From positions 1 through 64,000 of the forward strand of contig CAMVGU010000016.1 in NCBI GenBank assembly GCA_947167105.1: a stretch of DNA of 64,000 nucleotides, given 5' to 3'. The first letter of the stretch is position 1. Each line of letters opens with the position of its first letter. The translations under genes and the position numbers were made by a program. This document shows positions 39,220 through 49,523 of this stretch, piece by piece. Below the pieces are notes generated by a model. That model was not told the DNA's origin. It saw only the letters and a program-made list of their open reading frames with translations, and did no database searches. Source of the DNA: an uncultured Selenomonas sp. (GTDB lineage Bacteria > Bacillota > Negativicutes > Selenomonadales > Selenomonadaceae).

Positions 39220-40749
39220 TTAAAGAGGAATATTGCCATGCTTCTTCGCCGGTCCGATCTCCCGCTTGCTCTGCAGGGCATTCAGTGCCGTGATGATATA
39301 CGGGCGGGTCTCGGAAGGCTCAATGACCTGATCTACGTAGCCGCGCTCAGCAGCAACATAGGGAGTCGCGAACTGCTCCACATACTCTGCAGTCTTGGCC
39401 TCTTTGTCCGGGTCCTTGCGGAAGATGATATTCGCCGCACCTGCCGGCCCCATGACAGCGATCTCGGACGTAGGCCAGGCCATGACCTGGTCAGCGCCCA
39501 GCTCGCGGCAGCACATAGCAATGTAGGAGCCGCCATAGGCCTTGCGGGTAATAACCGTGACCTTGGGCACAGTCGCCTCGCTGTACGCATACAGCATCTT
39601 CGCGCCGTGACGGATAATGCCGCCGTATTCCTGATCAGTACCCGGCAGGAAGCCCGGCACATCCACGAGGTTGACCAGCGGAAGGTTGAAAGCATCGCAG
39701 AAACGGATGAAGCGTGCAGCCTTGTCCGAGGCATCAATATCGAGGCAGCCGGCCATCACATTCGGCTGGTTGGCCAGTATGCCGACGCTGCGCCCATCGA
39801 AGCGGGCGAAGCAGGTGATGATATTGGTGGCGAAATGCTCATGCACCTCATAGAACTCACCGTTATCAACAATGGAGCGAATGATGTCCTTCATGTCGTA
39901 AGGAGCATTCGGATTATCCGGGATGACCGTATTGAGGCTCTCATCCTGACGATCCGGATCATCTCCGGTCTCCACAATCGGCGCATCCTCCATATTGTTG
40001 CTGGGCAGGAAGGACAGCAGGTAGCGAATCTGCTTGATGCAGTCTTCCTCGTCCTCAGCCGCGAAATGGGCTACACCGGAGCGGGAGTTATGGGTCATGG
40101 CACCGCCAAGCTGCTCCGCCGTGACTTCCTCAGCCGTAACGGACTTGATGACCGCTGGGCCGGTAATGAACATCTGGCTGGTGTTCTTCACCATGTAGAT
40201 GAAATCTGTGATAGCCGGGCTGTAGACCGCGCCGCCGGCGCAGGGGCCCATGATGACAGAAATCTGGGGAATGACGCCCGAAGCTGCCGTATTGCGGAAA
40301 AAGATGCCGCCGTAGCCGGACAGGGCATCGACCGCTTCCTGGATGCGGGCGCCGCCGGAATCATTGATGCCGATGCAGGGAGCACCCATCTTCATGGCCA
40401 GGTCCATAACCTTCCAGATCTTGTGTGCATGCTTCTCGCCCAGCGAGCCGCCCTCGACCGTGAAGTCCTGGGCAAAGGCATAGACCAAGCGGCCATCAAC
40501 CGTGCCGTAGCCGGTAACAACGCCCTCACCCGGCAGATCCTTCTTATCCTGCCCGAAATTCGTGCAGCGGTGCTTCATGAACATGTCCAGTTCAACGAAG
40601 GTGCCTTCATCAAAGAGCATCTCAATGCGCTCACGGGCAGTATGCTTGCCCTTGGCATGCTGCTTCTCGATGCGCGAGGCACCGCCGCCCTGCATGATAT
40701 GCTCTTTCTTGGACCTCATCAATTCAATTTTCTCTTGAACTGTAGCCAA
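39220..40749 (-). CDS. mmdA: Methylmalonyl-CoA decarboxylase carboxyltransferase (alpha) subunit
   Basis: GINDSGGARIQEAVDALSGYGGIFFRN; GPCAGGAVYSPAITDF; LVDVPGFLPGTDQEYGGIIRHGAKMLYAY. Confidence 0.95.
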   Translation of the reverse strand: MATVQEKIELMRSKKEHIMQGGGASRIEKQHAKGKHTARERIEMLFDEGTFVELDMFMKHRCTNFGQDKKDLPGEGVVTGYGTVDGRLVYAFAQDFTVEGGSLGEKHAHKIWKVMDLAMKMGAPCIGINDSGGARIQEAVDALSGYGGIFFRNTAASGVIPQISVIMGPCAGGAVYSPAITDFIYMVKNTSQMFITGPAVIKSVTAEEVTAEQLGGAMTHNSRSGVAHFAAEDEEDCIKQIRYLLSFLPSNNMEDAPIVETGDDPDRQDESLNTVIPDNPNAPYDMKDIIRSIVDNGEFYEVHEHFATNIITCFARFDGRSVGILANQPNVMAGCLDIDASDKAARFIRFCDAFNLPLVNLVDVPGFLPGTDQEYGGIIRHGAKMLYAYSEATVPKVTVITRKAYGGSYIAMCCRELGADQVMAWPTSEIAVMGPAGAANIIFRKDPDKEAKTAEYVEQFATPYVAAERGYVDQVIEPSETRPYIITALNALQSKREIGPAKKHGNIPL

Positions 40750-40826
40750 TTATACCCCTCCTAATGATCAGGAATAATTCTTGCATATACTATTCTGCTA
40801 CAAAATGCACAAAATTGCAAGAAAAA

Positions 40827-41240
40827 TTAGTCGTGCTGGCACAGCTCAAGCAAAATGCCGGAAGCCTTCGGATGCACGAAAGCAATCATGGCACCGCCGG
40901 CACCCTTGCGCGGCTTCTCATCGATCAGGCGCACGCCTTTCTCCTTCAGGTCAGCCAGGGCCTGCTCCAAGTTATCCACCCGCAAGGCAACATGCTGGAT
41001 GCCGGCACGGCCGCCGTTCTTTTCCAGGTACTTGGCAATGGGGCTGTCAGGCTCAGTGGCCTCAAGCAGCTCAATCTCTGCTCCGTTGGGAGTGGGGAAG
41101 AAGCCGGTGGTGACCTTCTGGTCGGCAACAGTCTCTTTGCCGGAATAATCCATGCCCAGCGTCTCGTTCCAGAACTTGGTTGCTTCCTCAAGATTGGGGA
41201 CAGCAGCACCAATGTGGTCGATACCTAAAATCTTGAACAT
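40827..41240 (-). CDS. mce: Methylmalonyl-CoA epimerase
   Basis: [20 protein letters not shown]...[15 protein letters not shown]...[15 protein letters not shown]. Confidence 0.94.
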   Translation of the reverse strand: MFKILGIDHIGAAVPNLEEATKFWNETLGMDYSGKETVADQKVTTGFFPTPNGAEIELLEATEPDSPIAKYLEKNGGRAGIQHVALRVDNLEQALADLKEKGVRLIDEKPRKGAGGAMIAFVHPKASGILLELCQHD

Positions 41241-41261
41241 AAGAAAGACCTCCTAATAAAA

Positions 41262-42194
41262 TTATTTAAGCATTTCTGCCAAAATCCCATTAACCAGCGT
41301 ATAAGGATCTGTCTCGTGCTTCTTCATCTGCTCGACATAGCCATTGAGACGATCCGAAATGTGCGTCTTGATGCGACGTTCAATGCCGGCACCGAGGATA
41401 TCCAGCAGCTCGTCTTTCGCGCGCTTGGTGCGGCGGCGAGCAAGTTCCCCGTTACCTTCTATGTACTGCCTGTGCTTGCCCACATCTGCCAGCAGGAGGT
41501 CAATGCCCTCACCCTGGCTGGCGATGACCTTGGAAATCGGCGGACGCCAATCCGTCATCAGGCTGTCAAGATCCAGCATCATATTTATTTCACGCACTAG
41601 CTTATCGGCACCATCCAAATCGGATTTATTTACGGTAAACAGATCACCGATTTCCAGGATGCCGGCCTTGATGGCCTGGATATCATCACCCATGCCGGGA
41701 ATCAGCACGACTATCGTCGTATCAGCCGCCTTCACTATGTCCACTTCGGACTGTCCTACCCCGACGGTCTCCACGATTATGATGTCCTTGCCGAAAGCGT
41801 CCAATGCTTTTACGGCATCTGCCGTTTTGTGGGAAAGGCCCCCCAGACTGCCCCTGGTGCCCATGCTGCGAATAAAGACACCTTCATCCAGAGTCAGCGA
41901 ATTCATGCGGATGCGGTCACCTAAGATGGCCCCGCCCGTAAACGGGCTGGTGGGATCTACCGCAATAATGCCCACAGTCTTCCCCTGCTCACGATATGCT
42001 TTGGCGATTTTTTCCGTGAGCGTGCTCTTGCCGGCCCCCGGAGGTCCTGTAATGCCGAGTACATAAGCATGGCCGGTATGGGGGTAGAGCTCCTTCATAA
42101 TATCAGTCGCTTCCTCATACTCGTTCTCGATGGCTGTAATAGCCCGCGAGAGAGCCAGCCGGTTTCCGGCCAGGAGTTCCTTGGCTACTTCCAC
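41262..42194 (-). CDS. meaB: Methylmalonyl-CoA mutase-associated GTPase MeaB
   Basis: GITGPPGAGKSTLTEKIAKAYREQGKTVGIIAVDPTSPFTGGAILGDRIRM; GTG start. Confidence 0.96.
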   Translation of the reverse strand: MEVAKELLAGNRLALSRAITAIENEYEEATDIMKELYPHTGHAYVLGITGPPGAGKSTLTEKIAKAYREQGKTVGIIAVDPTSPFTGGAILGDRIRMNSLTLDEGVFIRSMGTRGSLGGLSHKTADAVKALDAFGKDIIIVETVGVGQSEVDIVKAADTTIVVLIPGMGDDIQAIKAGILEIGDLFTVNKSDLDGADKLVREINMMLDLDSLMTDWRPPISKVIASQGEGIDLLLADVGKHRQYIEGNGELARRRTKRAKDELLDILGAGIERRIKTHISDRLNGYVEQMKKHETDPYTLVNGILAEMLK

Positions 42195-42267
42195 TGCTGC
42201 CTATGCCCCCTTCACTATTCAGGGCACCCCGCCACCATCTCAGGCGGTGGTGGGGTGCCCCGTGAGA

Positions 42268-42663
42268 TTACATTTTTACGTTGTTCTTAATGAAGTCAAC
42301 CACATCGGACGTATTCGTGCCCGGTGTGAATACTGCTGCAATACCCGCTTCCTTCAAGGCCGGTATATCCGCCTCGGGGATGACACCGCCGCCGATGATC
42401 AGCACATCCTTCATGCCCTTCTCATGCAAAAGGTTCACGACCTTAGGGAAGAGATGGGGATGCGCACCCGACAGGATACTCATGGCGACAACATTCACAT
42501 CTTCCTGCAAAGCTGCCTCAGCTATCTGCTCCGGCGTCTGGCGCAGCCCCGTGTAGATGACCTCAAAGCCTGCGTCACGCAGGGCACGGGCAATGACTTT
42601 CGCGCCGCGGTCATGGCCATCGAGGCCGGGCTTAGCTACCAATACTCTGATTTTCTTTTCCAT
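42268..42663 (-). CDS. Methylmalonyl-CoA mutase B12-binding subunit
   Basis: [42 protein letters not shown]. Confidence 0.95.
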   Translation of the reverse strand: MEKKIRVLVAKPGLDGHDRGAKVIARALRDAGFEVIYTGLRQTPEQIAEAALQEDVNVVAMSILSGAHPHLFPKVVNLLHEKGMKDVLIIGGGVIPEADIPALKEAGIAAVFTPGTNTSDVVDFIKNNVKM

Positions 42664-42692
42664 CTCGAATTACCTCCATCCAGAACCGGAAA

Positions 42693-44366
42693 TTACAGGC
42701 TGATATGTGCTTCGTACTCACCGAAGACACCGCGCATCACATTGCAGATCTCGCCCAGTGTTGCATAGGTCTTGACTGCAGCCAGGATATGCGGCATGAG
42801 GTTCTCATTCTCATCCTCGCAAGCCTTCTTCAGGTCGGCCAGGGCAGCCTTCACGGCTTCGTTGTCACGGCCTGCCTTCATCTCATGCAGCTTCTTGACC
42901 TGCTTCTCACCGACGGAGGCGTCAACCTTCAGGAGGCCCTTGGGCGGCTCCTCCTCCACCTGGAACTTGTTCACGCCGACAATCGTGCGGGCGCCGGACT
43001 CGACGTCCATCTGCCACTTGTAGGCGCTGTCCTGGATTTCCTTCTGGATGTAACCCTTCTCGATAGCAGCCACAGCGCCGCCCATTTCGTCGATCTTCTT
43101 GATGTACTCCATCGCTTCTTTCTCGATGCGATCCGTCATGGCCTCGACGTAGTAAGAGCCTGCCAGCGGGTCGATGACATCGGCCAGGCCGCTCTCGTAA
43201 GCCACAATCTGCTGAGTACGGAGGGCAATCTGCACAGAAGCCTCGGAAGGCAGCGCTAGTGCCTCGTCGCGGGAGTTCGTATGCAGGGACTGAGTGCCGC
43301 CCATGACGGCAGCAGCAGTCTGCAGGGCAACACGGACAATATTGTTATCCGGCTGCTGGGCAGTCAGCATGGAACCGGCGGTCTGAGTATGGAAGCGGAG
43401 CATCATGGATTTCGGCTTCTCGGCATGGAAGCGGTCACGCATAATCTTCGCCCAGATGCGGCGGGAAGCGCGGAACTTCGCAACCTCCTCCAGCACGTTG
43501 TTATGAGCGTTCCAGAAGAAGGACAGACGGCCGGCGAAATCATCGACGTTCAGGCCGGCCTTGATAGCAGCCTCGACGTAGGCAATGCCGTCAGCAATCG
43601 TGAAGGCGATTTCCTGTGCAGCCGTAGAGCCGGCCTCACGGATGTGGTAGCCGGAGATGGAGATGGTGTTCCACTTCGGCACATTCTTCGAGCAATACTC
43701 AAAGATGTTGGTAATGAGGCGCATGGAGGGACGTGGCGGGAAGATGTAGGTGCCGCGTGCCGCATACTCCTTCAGGATATCATTCTGGATGGTACCTTTC
43801 AGCTGATCCGGAGACACGCCCTGCTTCTCAGCCACGGCAATATACATGGCAAGCAGCACGGAAGCCGGCGCATTGATGGTCATGGAGGTAGAAACCTTGC
43901 CAAGATCGATCTGGTCGAAAAGTTTCTCCATATCAGCCAGGGAATCAATGGCAACGCCAACCTTGCCAACCTCGCCCTCGGAAATCGGGTCATCGGAATC
44001 GTAGCCGATCTGGGTCGGAAGATCGAAGGCGCAGGACAGGCCCGTAGCACCATTCTCGATCAGCAGGCGGTAGCGCTTGTTGGACTCCTCAGCCGTAGAG
44101 AAACCAGCGTACATGCGCATCGTCCAGAAGCGGCCACGGTACATCGTCGGCTGTACGCCGCGGGTGTACGGGAACACGCCAGGGAAGCTGATCTCCTCAG
44201 CATAATCGTCACCCTTGATATCAAGTGGCGTATAGAGACGCTGCTCCGGCAGATGCGGGCGCTCCGGGAAACGGGCGATGGCCTTGGCTACGCTGGCCTC
44301 GTACTTCTCTTTCTCGGCTTGGATTTTCTCATTGCTCATGATTTTTCCTCCTACCAGGTATTTCAT
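42693..44366 (-). CDS. Methylmalonyl-CoA mutase catalytic subunit
   Basis: [60 protein letters not shown]; start likely at MSNEKIQ inside the ORF. Confidence 0.95.
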   Translation of the reverse strand: MKYLVGGKIMSNEKIQAEKEKYEASVAKAIARFPERPHLPEQRLYTPLDIKGDDYAEEISFPGVFPYTRGVQPTMYRGRFWTMRMYAGFSTAEESNKRYRLLIENGATGLSCAFDLPTQIGYDSDDPISEGEVGKVGVAIDSLADMEKLFDQIDLGKVSTSMTINAPASVLLAMYIAVAEKQGVSPDQLKGTIQNDILKEYAARGTYIFPPRPSMRLITNIFEYCSKNVPKWNTISISGYHIREAGSTAAQEIAFTIADGIAYVEAAIKAGLNVDDFAGRLSFFWNAHNNVLEEVAKFRASRRIWAKIMRDRFHAEKPKSMMLRFHTQTAGSMLTAQQPDNNIVRVALQTAAAVMGGTQSLHTNSRDEALALPSEASVQIALRTQQIVAYESGLADVIDPLAGSYYVEAMTDRIEKEAMEYIKKIDEMGGAVAAIEKGYIQKEIQDSAYKWQMDVESGARTIVGVNKFQVEEEPPKGLLKVDASVGEKQVKKLHEMKAGRDNEAVKAALADLKKACEDENENLMPHILAAVKTYATLGEICNVMRGVFGEYEAHISL

Positions 44367-44421
44367 TCAGATAGACCGCATGAGACGGATAACGCCCCCG
44401 CAGCCTTTATCTTTTTAAATC

Positions 44422-45921
44422 TCAGCGCATGGAGCCTGTCTCGAGGAATCTCTCGTGGAACGAAAGGGCTTCCTTCAGGATATGCGGTGTATGGGCATTC
44501 TTTGTAGCCGTCACGGCACGGTTGTAATAATCCAGCAACATGGGCCTGTAGTCAGGATGGGCACAGTTATTGATAATCTCAAGCGCACGGGCGTGGGGTG
44601 CCAGGCCGCGCAAGTCAGCAATGCCCTGCTCGGTGATGATGATATCAACATCATGCTCCGTGTGGTCGATGTGAGAGCACATCGGCACCACAGAGGATAT
44701 CTTGCCGTCCTTCGCCACAGAGGGTGTGTAGAAGATGGTCAGGAAAGCGTTGCGGGCGAAGTCGCCGCTGCCGCCGATGCCGTTCATCATCTTCGTGCCC
44801 GCGATATGGGTCGAATTCACATTGCCGTAAATATCCACCTCAATGGCTGTATTCATGGCTATGACACCAATGCGGCGCACGACTTCCGGCGAGTTGGAAA
44901 TTTCCTCCGGGCGGAGCAGCAGGTACTTCTTGTACTTGGCCACATCCTTGTAGAAGCGAGCCATGCCCTCCGGCGACGGCGAGAAGGCCGTGCCCGAAGC
45001 AAACTTCAGCTTGCCCGCGTCGATAAGGTCGAGCATGCCGTCCTGAATGACCTCAGTGTAGACCGACAAATCCTCCAGATCGGAATCCACAAACCCGGCC
45101 ATGACTGCGTTGGCCACATTGCCGACACCGGACTGCAGGGGCAGCAGGTTCTTCGGCATATGCCCGGCCGCGACTTCCTTCTTCAGGAATTCCAGGGTGA
45201 ACTCACTCATCTTCTTGGAATTATCATCAATAGCGGAGAGCGGGCGGGTATGGTCAGGCACGTCGCAAGGAACGATGTACTTAATCTTCTCCGGCGTGCA
45301 GGGAATGTACGACGTACCAACGCGGTCATCTGCCTTGACGATAGGAATGGGCAGACGATTGGGCGGGTCCAGCGGCACATACACATCATGCATGCCCTCC
45401 AGTTCCAGGGGCTGGGTCGTATTCACCTCGACTATGACCACATCAGCCTGTTGCACGTAGGAAGCTGTATTGCCCAGGGAAGTTGTCGGGATAAGGTTGC
45501 CCTCCTCCGTAATCGCGCAGACCTCCACAAGTGCCACATCCACTTTGCCCAGGTAGCCGTAACGACCAAGCTGGGCGGACTCGGACAGATGCAGATCAAG
45601 GTACTCAACCGAGCCGTCATTGATTTCGTTGCGCAGGATCTTGTCCGTCTGATAAGGCAGACGCCCCTTGATGCCATGCACCTCAGCCAGTGCATCATCA
45701 AGCTCCGGCCCTGTAGAAGCACCTGTCCAGATGTTCACCGTGAACGGTTCCTTCTTCATGCGTTCAGCCAGCGCCAGAGGCACCGCTTTCGGGTAGCCCG
45801 AGGCCGTAAAGCCGCTGCAGGCCACATTCATGCCTGGCTTGAAGAAAGCAGCCGCTTCCTCTGCCGTGACAATCTTCTCCTGCAGTGCCTTGTTCTTCAC
45901 GCGATCGAGAATATCAATCAT
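44422..45921 (-). CDS. Acetyl-CoA hydrolase/transferase family (succinate/propionyl-CoA transferase-like)
   Basis: MNVACSGFTASGYPKAVPLALAERM; GIGGSGDFARNA; ITEQGIADLRGLAPHARALEII. Confidence 0.93.
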   Translation of the reverse strand: MIDILDRVKNKALQEKIVTAEEAAAFFKPGMNVACSGFTASGYPKAVPLALAERMKKEPFTVNIWTGASTGPELDDALAEVHGIKGRLPYQTDKILRNEINDGSVEYLDLHLSESAQLGRYGYLGKVDVALVEVCAITEEGNLIPTTSLGNTASYVQQADVVIVEVNTTQPLELEGMHDVYVPLDPPNRLPIPIVKADDRVGTSYIPCTPEKIKYIVPCDVPDHTRPLSAIDDNSKKMSEFTLEFLKKEVAAGHMPKNLLPLQSGVGNVANAVMAGFVDSDLEDLSVYTEVIQDGMLDLIDAGKLKFASGTAFSPSPEGMARFYKDVAKYKKYLLLRPEEISNSPEVVRRIGVIAMNTAIEVDIYGNVNSTHIAGTKMMNGIGGSGDFARNAFLTIFYTPSVAKDGKISSVVPMCSHIDHTEHDVDIIITEQGIADLRGLAPHARALEIINNCAHPDYRPMLLDYYNRAVTATKNAHTPHILKEALSFHERFLETGSMR

Positions 45922-46038
45922 CGGGAATCCTCCTTACTGGTTACCGGGGCACAATAACGCTAGGTTATGACAGTCATTGTTCATAAGTATAGCTTATCGT
46001 ACCAACATATAAAAATTATGTTCCAGCTATTAGAATAG

Positions 46039-46083
46039 CACGAAAAAAAAACGCCGTCAAGCCTTGACTTGACAGCGTTCAGC
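46039..46083 (-). terminator. Terminator downstream of rex
   Basis: Minus AACGCTGTCAAGT...CTTGACGGCGTT then TTTTTTTT. Confidence 0.7.
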
Positions 46084-46100
46084 GTTTTTTGTGACACTCT

Positions 46101-46751
46101 TCACGTTCTTGTAAGATAATAAGACAGGCTGGAGAGTCCGATGGACAAATCTTCATTGACAATGTGCATTGTCTCCGGCACCTGCATCTTGATGGGCGCA
46201 AAATTCCATATGCCCTGGACACCGGCCTCCACCAGCTCATCCGCGACACCCTGGGCAAAAGCCGCCGGAACCGCGATAATGCCTATATGGATCTTGCGCT
46301 GCCTGACGATTTCCCTGATGCGGCGGCTGTCCTCCACTTTCACATGGTTCACCACCGTACCGATGACATGGGGGTCCTGATCAAAAAGCGCCACCAGGTT
46401 GAAACCAAGAGCCACGAAATTCTGATAGTTAGCCAGGGCTGCCCCCAGATGGCCTATACCGACCACTGCAATGTTCCAATGGTTATCCAGGCCCAGAATG
46501 TTGCCTACATTATGCTTCAGCTCATTCACATAGTAACCTACGCCCTTTTTGCCAAACTGTCCGAAGGAAGCCAGGTCCTTGCGGATCTGCTCCGGCGTAA
46601 TGCCAAGCCTGCGACCCAGCTCATCAGAGGAGATTATGTCCCTGCCCTCGTCCTGTACCAGCCGAAGCGTGCGGAAATACAGCGGCAGGCGGTCAATGGT
46701 TGCACCGGAAATGCCGCCCTGCCCTTTAGTTTTCACTGCCACCGGATTCAC
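46101..46751 (-). CDS. rex: Redox-sensing transcriptional repressor Rex
   Basis: IDRLPLYFRTLRLVQDEGRDIISSDELGRRLGITPEQIRKDLASFGQFGKKGVGY; NAVVGIGHLGAAL-type Rossmann motif. Confidence 0.96.
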   Translation of the reverse strand: MNPVAVKTKGQGGISGATIDRLPLYFRTLRLVQDEGRDIISSDELGRRLGITPEQIRKDLASFGQFGKKGVGYYVNELKHNVGNILGLDNHWNIAVVGIGHLGAALANYQNFVALGFNLVALFDQDPHVIGTVVNHVKVEDSRRIREIVRQRKIHIGIIAVPAAFAQGVADELVEAGVQGIWNFAPIKMQVPETMHIVNEDLSIGLSSLSYYLTRT

Positions 46752-48180
46752 CCTCCTCCACAGGCAATGCCTGCATCAGCATTAACACCCCGGTCAATGC
46801 AGCCATCAGCCACAGCAACATGGATGTAGGTATGTTGAACAGCAAATCATCTGTCAGCCCGTTCAGCGCCACCGAGACCAGTGCCAGCCCTAAGCCCAGC
46901 GCACAGCCCGACAGCAGCCGCTGTTCCGGCCAGTATAGCGCAAGTTTCCAGAACTGCCGTGCCTGGCGCGGCATCTGTGCTTCAAGGGAGCGCACGACCT
47001 CCGCCAGCTCTGCATCGGCAGCCCCCTGGCTCAGCGTGAAGGGCCCCGGCAGCAGCAGAGGCTCATTCGGCGCCTCAAAGCGTGCGCTGAAAGCCAGCCA
47101 AATCGTGCCAAAGAAGAACCAGCAAAAAGCCAGCATCCCCGGCAGCCCGATTTCAGCGGCATAGTTCAGATAAACATTATGGGCATGCACGATCAACACG
47201 GGTGCCCCCTGCAAGTAGAAGTCATACTCGGGGTAGACCATATAATAAGCTCCCCAGCCGATTCCCAGAAAAGGATGATCCTGAATCATCGCCACCGTGC
47301 TTTCCCACAGGGCCATACGCATCTCCATGGAGGTATCAACCTTCGTGAATACCGAAAGTACGCGGTCGTAGAGCACCGGGTCAGCCAGCAGCGCCACAGC
47401 CGCCACACCGGCGCAGCCGGCCAGCACACGCCAGTCCCGGAAAACGCCGTACACTGCTATGATGATGGCAATCACCAGCAGGGCGCCCCGCGCGTAAGTC
47501 ATTGCCAGACATGCCACCCCTAAGAGCATCAGCGCCCCCATCAGGATACGCTGCTCCTTGGAGCCGCTTCTCACCAGAAGTCCGAAGGCCATGCAGATAA
47601 CGATATCCAGGTAGCCGGCCAGGATATTCGGATTTTCCCAGGTGGAGAACACGCGTTTCTTCAGCTCGGGGAAGGCATCGCCGTCCACCCATTTCATGGA
47701 GGCGGTATCAATGCCAAAGATGAATTGGTAGAAGCCGTAGAGAATCACCAGCACAGCCGCCGCAGCGCTGACAGCCAGCAGTTTTTTCACCTGCTGGCGC
47801 TCACGCAGCACCTGTCCTGCCAGGATATAGGTCAGCACATAAACGCCCACCAGATTATAGTAATTGTACAGGCTGAAATTCCTGTCCGGAGAAACCAATA
47901 CAGATGCCGCGCCGATTAACGCGAACAGGGTTGCCGGCACATCCAGCGGCAAATGACGGAATTTGAAATTCTTATCTATGCAGAAGCGTATCAGCAGCAG
48001 GACGACACCGGCCAGCAGCGCAATGGTCGCCCCCGTCGGCCACAGAGCCAGCAGAAATGCCTCCACCAGAAGCGCCGTCTGTGTCCAGCTGGCAAAACGC
48101 TGACACCACCGTTCGTGGGCAGCCTCCTTGCGCCTGGCCTTGACCTCATCTGCCAGCGACTTATCCGTCACCTCAGGCAT
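46726..48180 (-). CDS. O-antigen ligase/polymerase family membrane protein
   Basis: Polytopic; TYARGALLVIAIIIAVYG; HPFLGIGWGAYYMVYPEYDFYLQGAPVLIVHAHNVYLNYAAEIGLPG. Confidence 0.88.
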   Translation of the reverse strand: MPEVTDKSLADEVKARRKEAAHERWCQRFASWTQTALLVEAFLLALWPTGATIALLAGVVLLLIRFCIDKNFKFRHLPLDVPATLFALIGAASVLVSPDRNFSLYNYYNLVGVYVLTYILAGQVLRERQQVKKLLAVSAAAAVLVILYGFYQFIFGIDTASMKWVDGDAFPELKKRVFSTWENPNILAGYLDIVICMAFGLLVRSGSKEQRILMGALMLLGVACLAMTYARGALLVIAIIIAVYGVFRDWRVLAGCAGVAAVALLADPVLYDRVLSVFTKVDTSMEMRMALWESTVAMIQDHPFLGIGWGAYYMVYPEYDFYLQGAPVLIVHAHNVYLNYAAEIGLPGMLAFCWFFFGTIWLAFSARFEAPNEPLLLPGPFTLSQGAADAELAEVVRSLEAQMPRQARQFWKLALYWPEQRLLSGCALGLGLALVSVALNGLTDDLLFNIPTSMLLWLMAALTGVLMLMQALPVEEGESGGSEN

Positions 48181-49516
48181 CCACCGCGCACCGTCCTTTC
48201 TGTATCAGATACTCCCGCACATCGCCTACCAGATACAGTGACCCGGATGCCACCAGCAGCCGCTTGCCTGCTGCCAGTTCCAGGGCACGGTCAGCGGCCT
48301 CGTAAGGATCGGCAACGGCCTCCACATGCTGCACCCGCCCCAGGATGCGCTGGGCCAAATCCTCAGGCGGCTCTGCGCGCCTGGAAGCAGGTCGCGTCAC
48401 AACAACGGTATCATTCGGACGCAGCAGAATATCAATAATTTCCTCGATGGCTTTATCGTGCAATATCCCCAGCAGGAACACCCGTTCCTGCACTGGGAAA
48501 TACTCAGCCAGGCTGCTGCGCAAGGCTCTGGCTCCGGCCGGATTATGAGCCCCATCCACAACAATATGCTGTTCTACCGGGCCGAGCTTCAGGCGCAGCA
48601 CCTCAAACCTGGCCGGCCAATCCACCAGCCGCAGCCCCTCCGCCGCAGTCTGGCGATCAATCCTCGGCTCTCCGTTGTGCAGCAGCGCCGTCGCCATAAT
48701 GGCACAGGCGGCATTCTGCCGCTGATGGTATCCCAAGAGGTGCAGATCAAAATCCAGGTTGGCAATCCCCAGGAGCTCAGAGCTGAAACTAAGGCTCTGG
48801 GTGCCACGCTCCGCATCGAACCCTCCCGGCTCCACTGTGAAATCTTCACCAAGCACAAAAATATCTGCATTCTTCGCCTCAGCCTGTGCGCGTATGATGT
48901 CAAGGGGCTCACCCGTGGCAGCAGTAACGACCGGCACACCCTCCTTGATGATGCCGGCCTTATGCTCTGCGACACCGGCCAAAGTTCCTCCGCAGCGATC
49001 GGCATGCTCTAAGCTCACATTCGTGATGACCGAGACTTCTGGCACTATGACATTGGTTGAGTCAAGCAGCCCTCCCAACCCAACCTCAATTACCGCGTAA
49101 TCCACCCGCTTCATTGCGAAATAGAAAAACGCCAGCGCCGTCAGCACCTCGAACTGTGTGGGACACTCATCCCCTTCCTGAACCATACGCTCCGCATAGG
49201 TCTTGATGGTCTCTACGCAATCAACAAACTCCTGCTCAGGTATATTTTGCCCATCCAGGCGAATCCGCTCCGTATAGCTGGTCAGATGCGGCGATGTATA
49301 CAGGCCGACATGCAAGCCAGACTGGCGCAATATCCGTGCCAGCATGGCAGAGGCAGACCCCTTGCCATTAGTCCCTGTCACATGTATGCTGCGATAGCGT
49401 TCCTGGGGCAAATCCAGTAATTCCAGCAGGCGCCTGATTCGCGACAGACCAAGCTTGATGCCAAATATTTCCAAGCTTTCAAGATAGCCCAGGGCTTCCT
49501 GATAAGTCATGCCCAC
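48173..49516 (-). CDS. folC: Folylpolyglutamate/dihydrofolate synthase
   Basis: IHVTGTNGKGSASAMLARILRQSGLHVGLYTSPHL; VVDGAHNPAGARAL. Confidence 0.95.
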   Translation of the reverse strand: MGMTYQEALGYLESLEIFGIKLGLSRIRRLLELLDLPQERYRSIHVTGTNGKGSASAMLARILRQSGLHVGLYTSPHLTSYTERIRLDGQNIPEQEFVDCVETIKTYAERMVQEGDECPTQFEVLTALAFFYFAMKRVDYAVIEVGLGGLLDSTNVIVPEVSVITNVSLEHADRCGGTLAGVAEHKAGIIKEGVPVVTAATGEPLDIIRAQAEAKNADIFVLGEDFTVEPGGFDAERGTQSLSFSSELLGIANLDFDLHLLGYHQRQNAACAIMATALLHNGEPRIDRQTAAEGLRLVDWPARFEVLRLKLGPVEQHIVVDGAHNPAGARALRSSLAEYFPVQERVFLLGILHDKAIEEIIDILLRPNDTVVVTRPASRRAEPPEDLAQRILGRVQHVEAVADPYEAADRALELAAGKRLLVASGSLYLVGDVREYLIQKGRCAVDA

Positions 49517-49523
49517 AGCTCCC

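Noticed and set aside
44455-45957. 500-aa and similar plus-strand ORFs (also 39238-40764, 43281-44507) opposite the propionate cluster
   Set aside because: Mirror the sense genes almost exactly; no independent start signals or motifs
45922-46100. Canonical Rex operator upstream of the CoA transferase gene
   Set aside because: No TTGTGAA-N4-TTCACAA-like site; only a different dyad, reported separately
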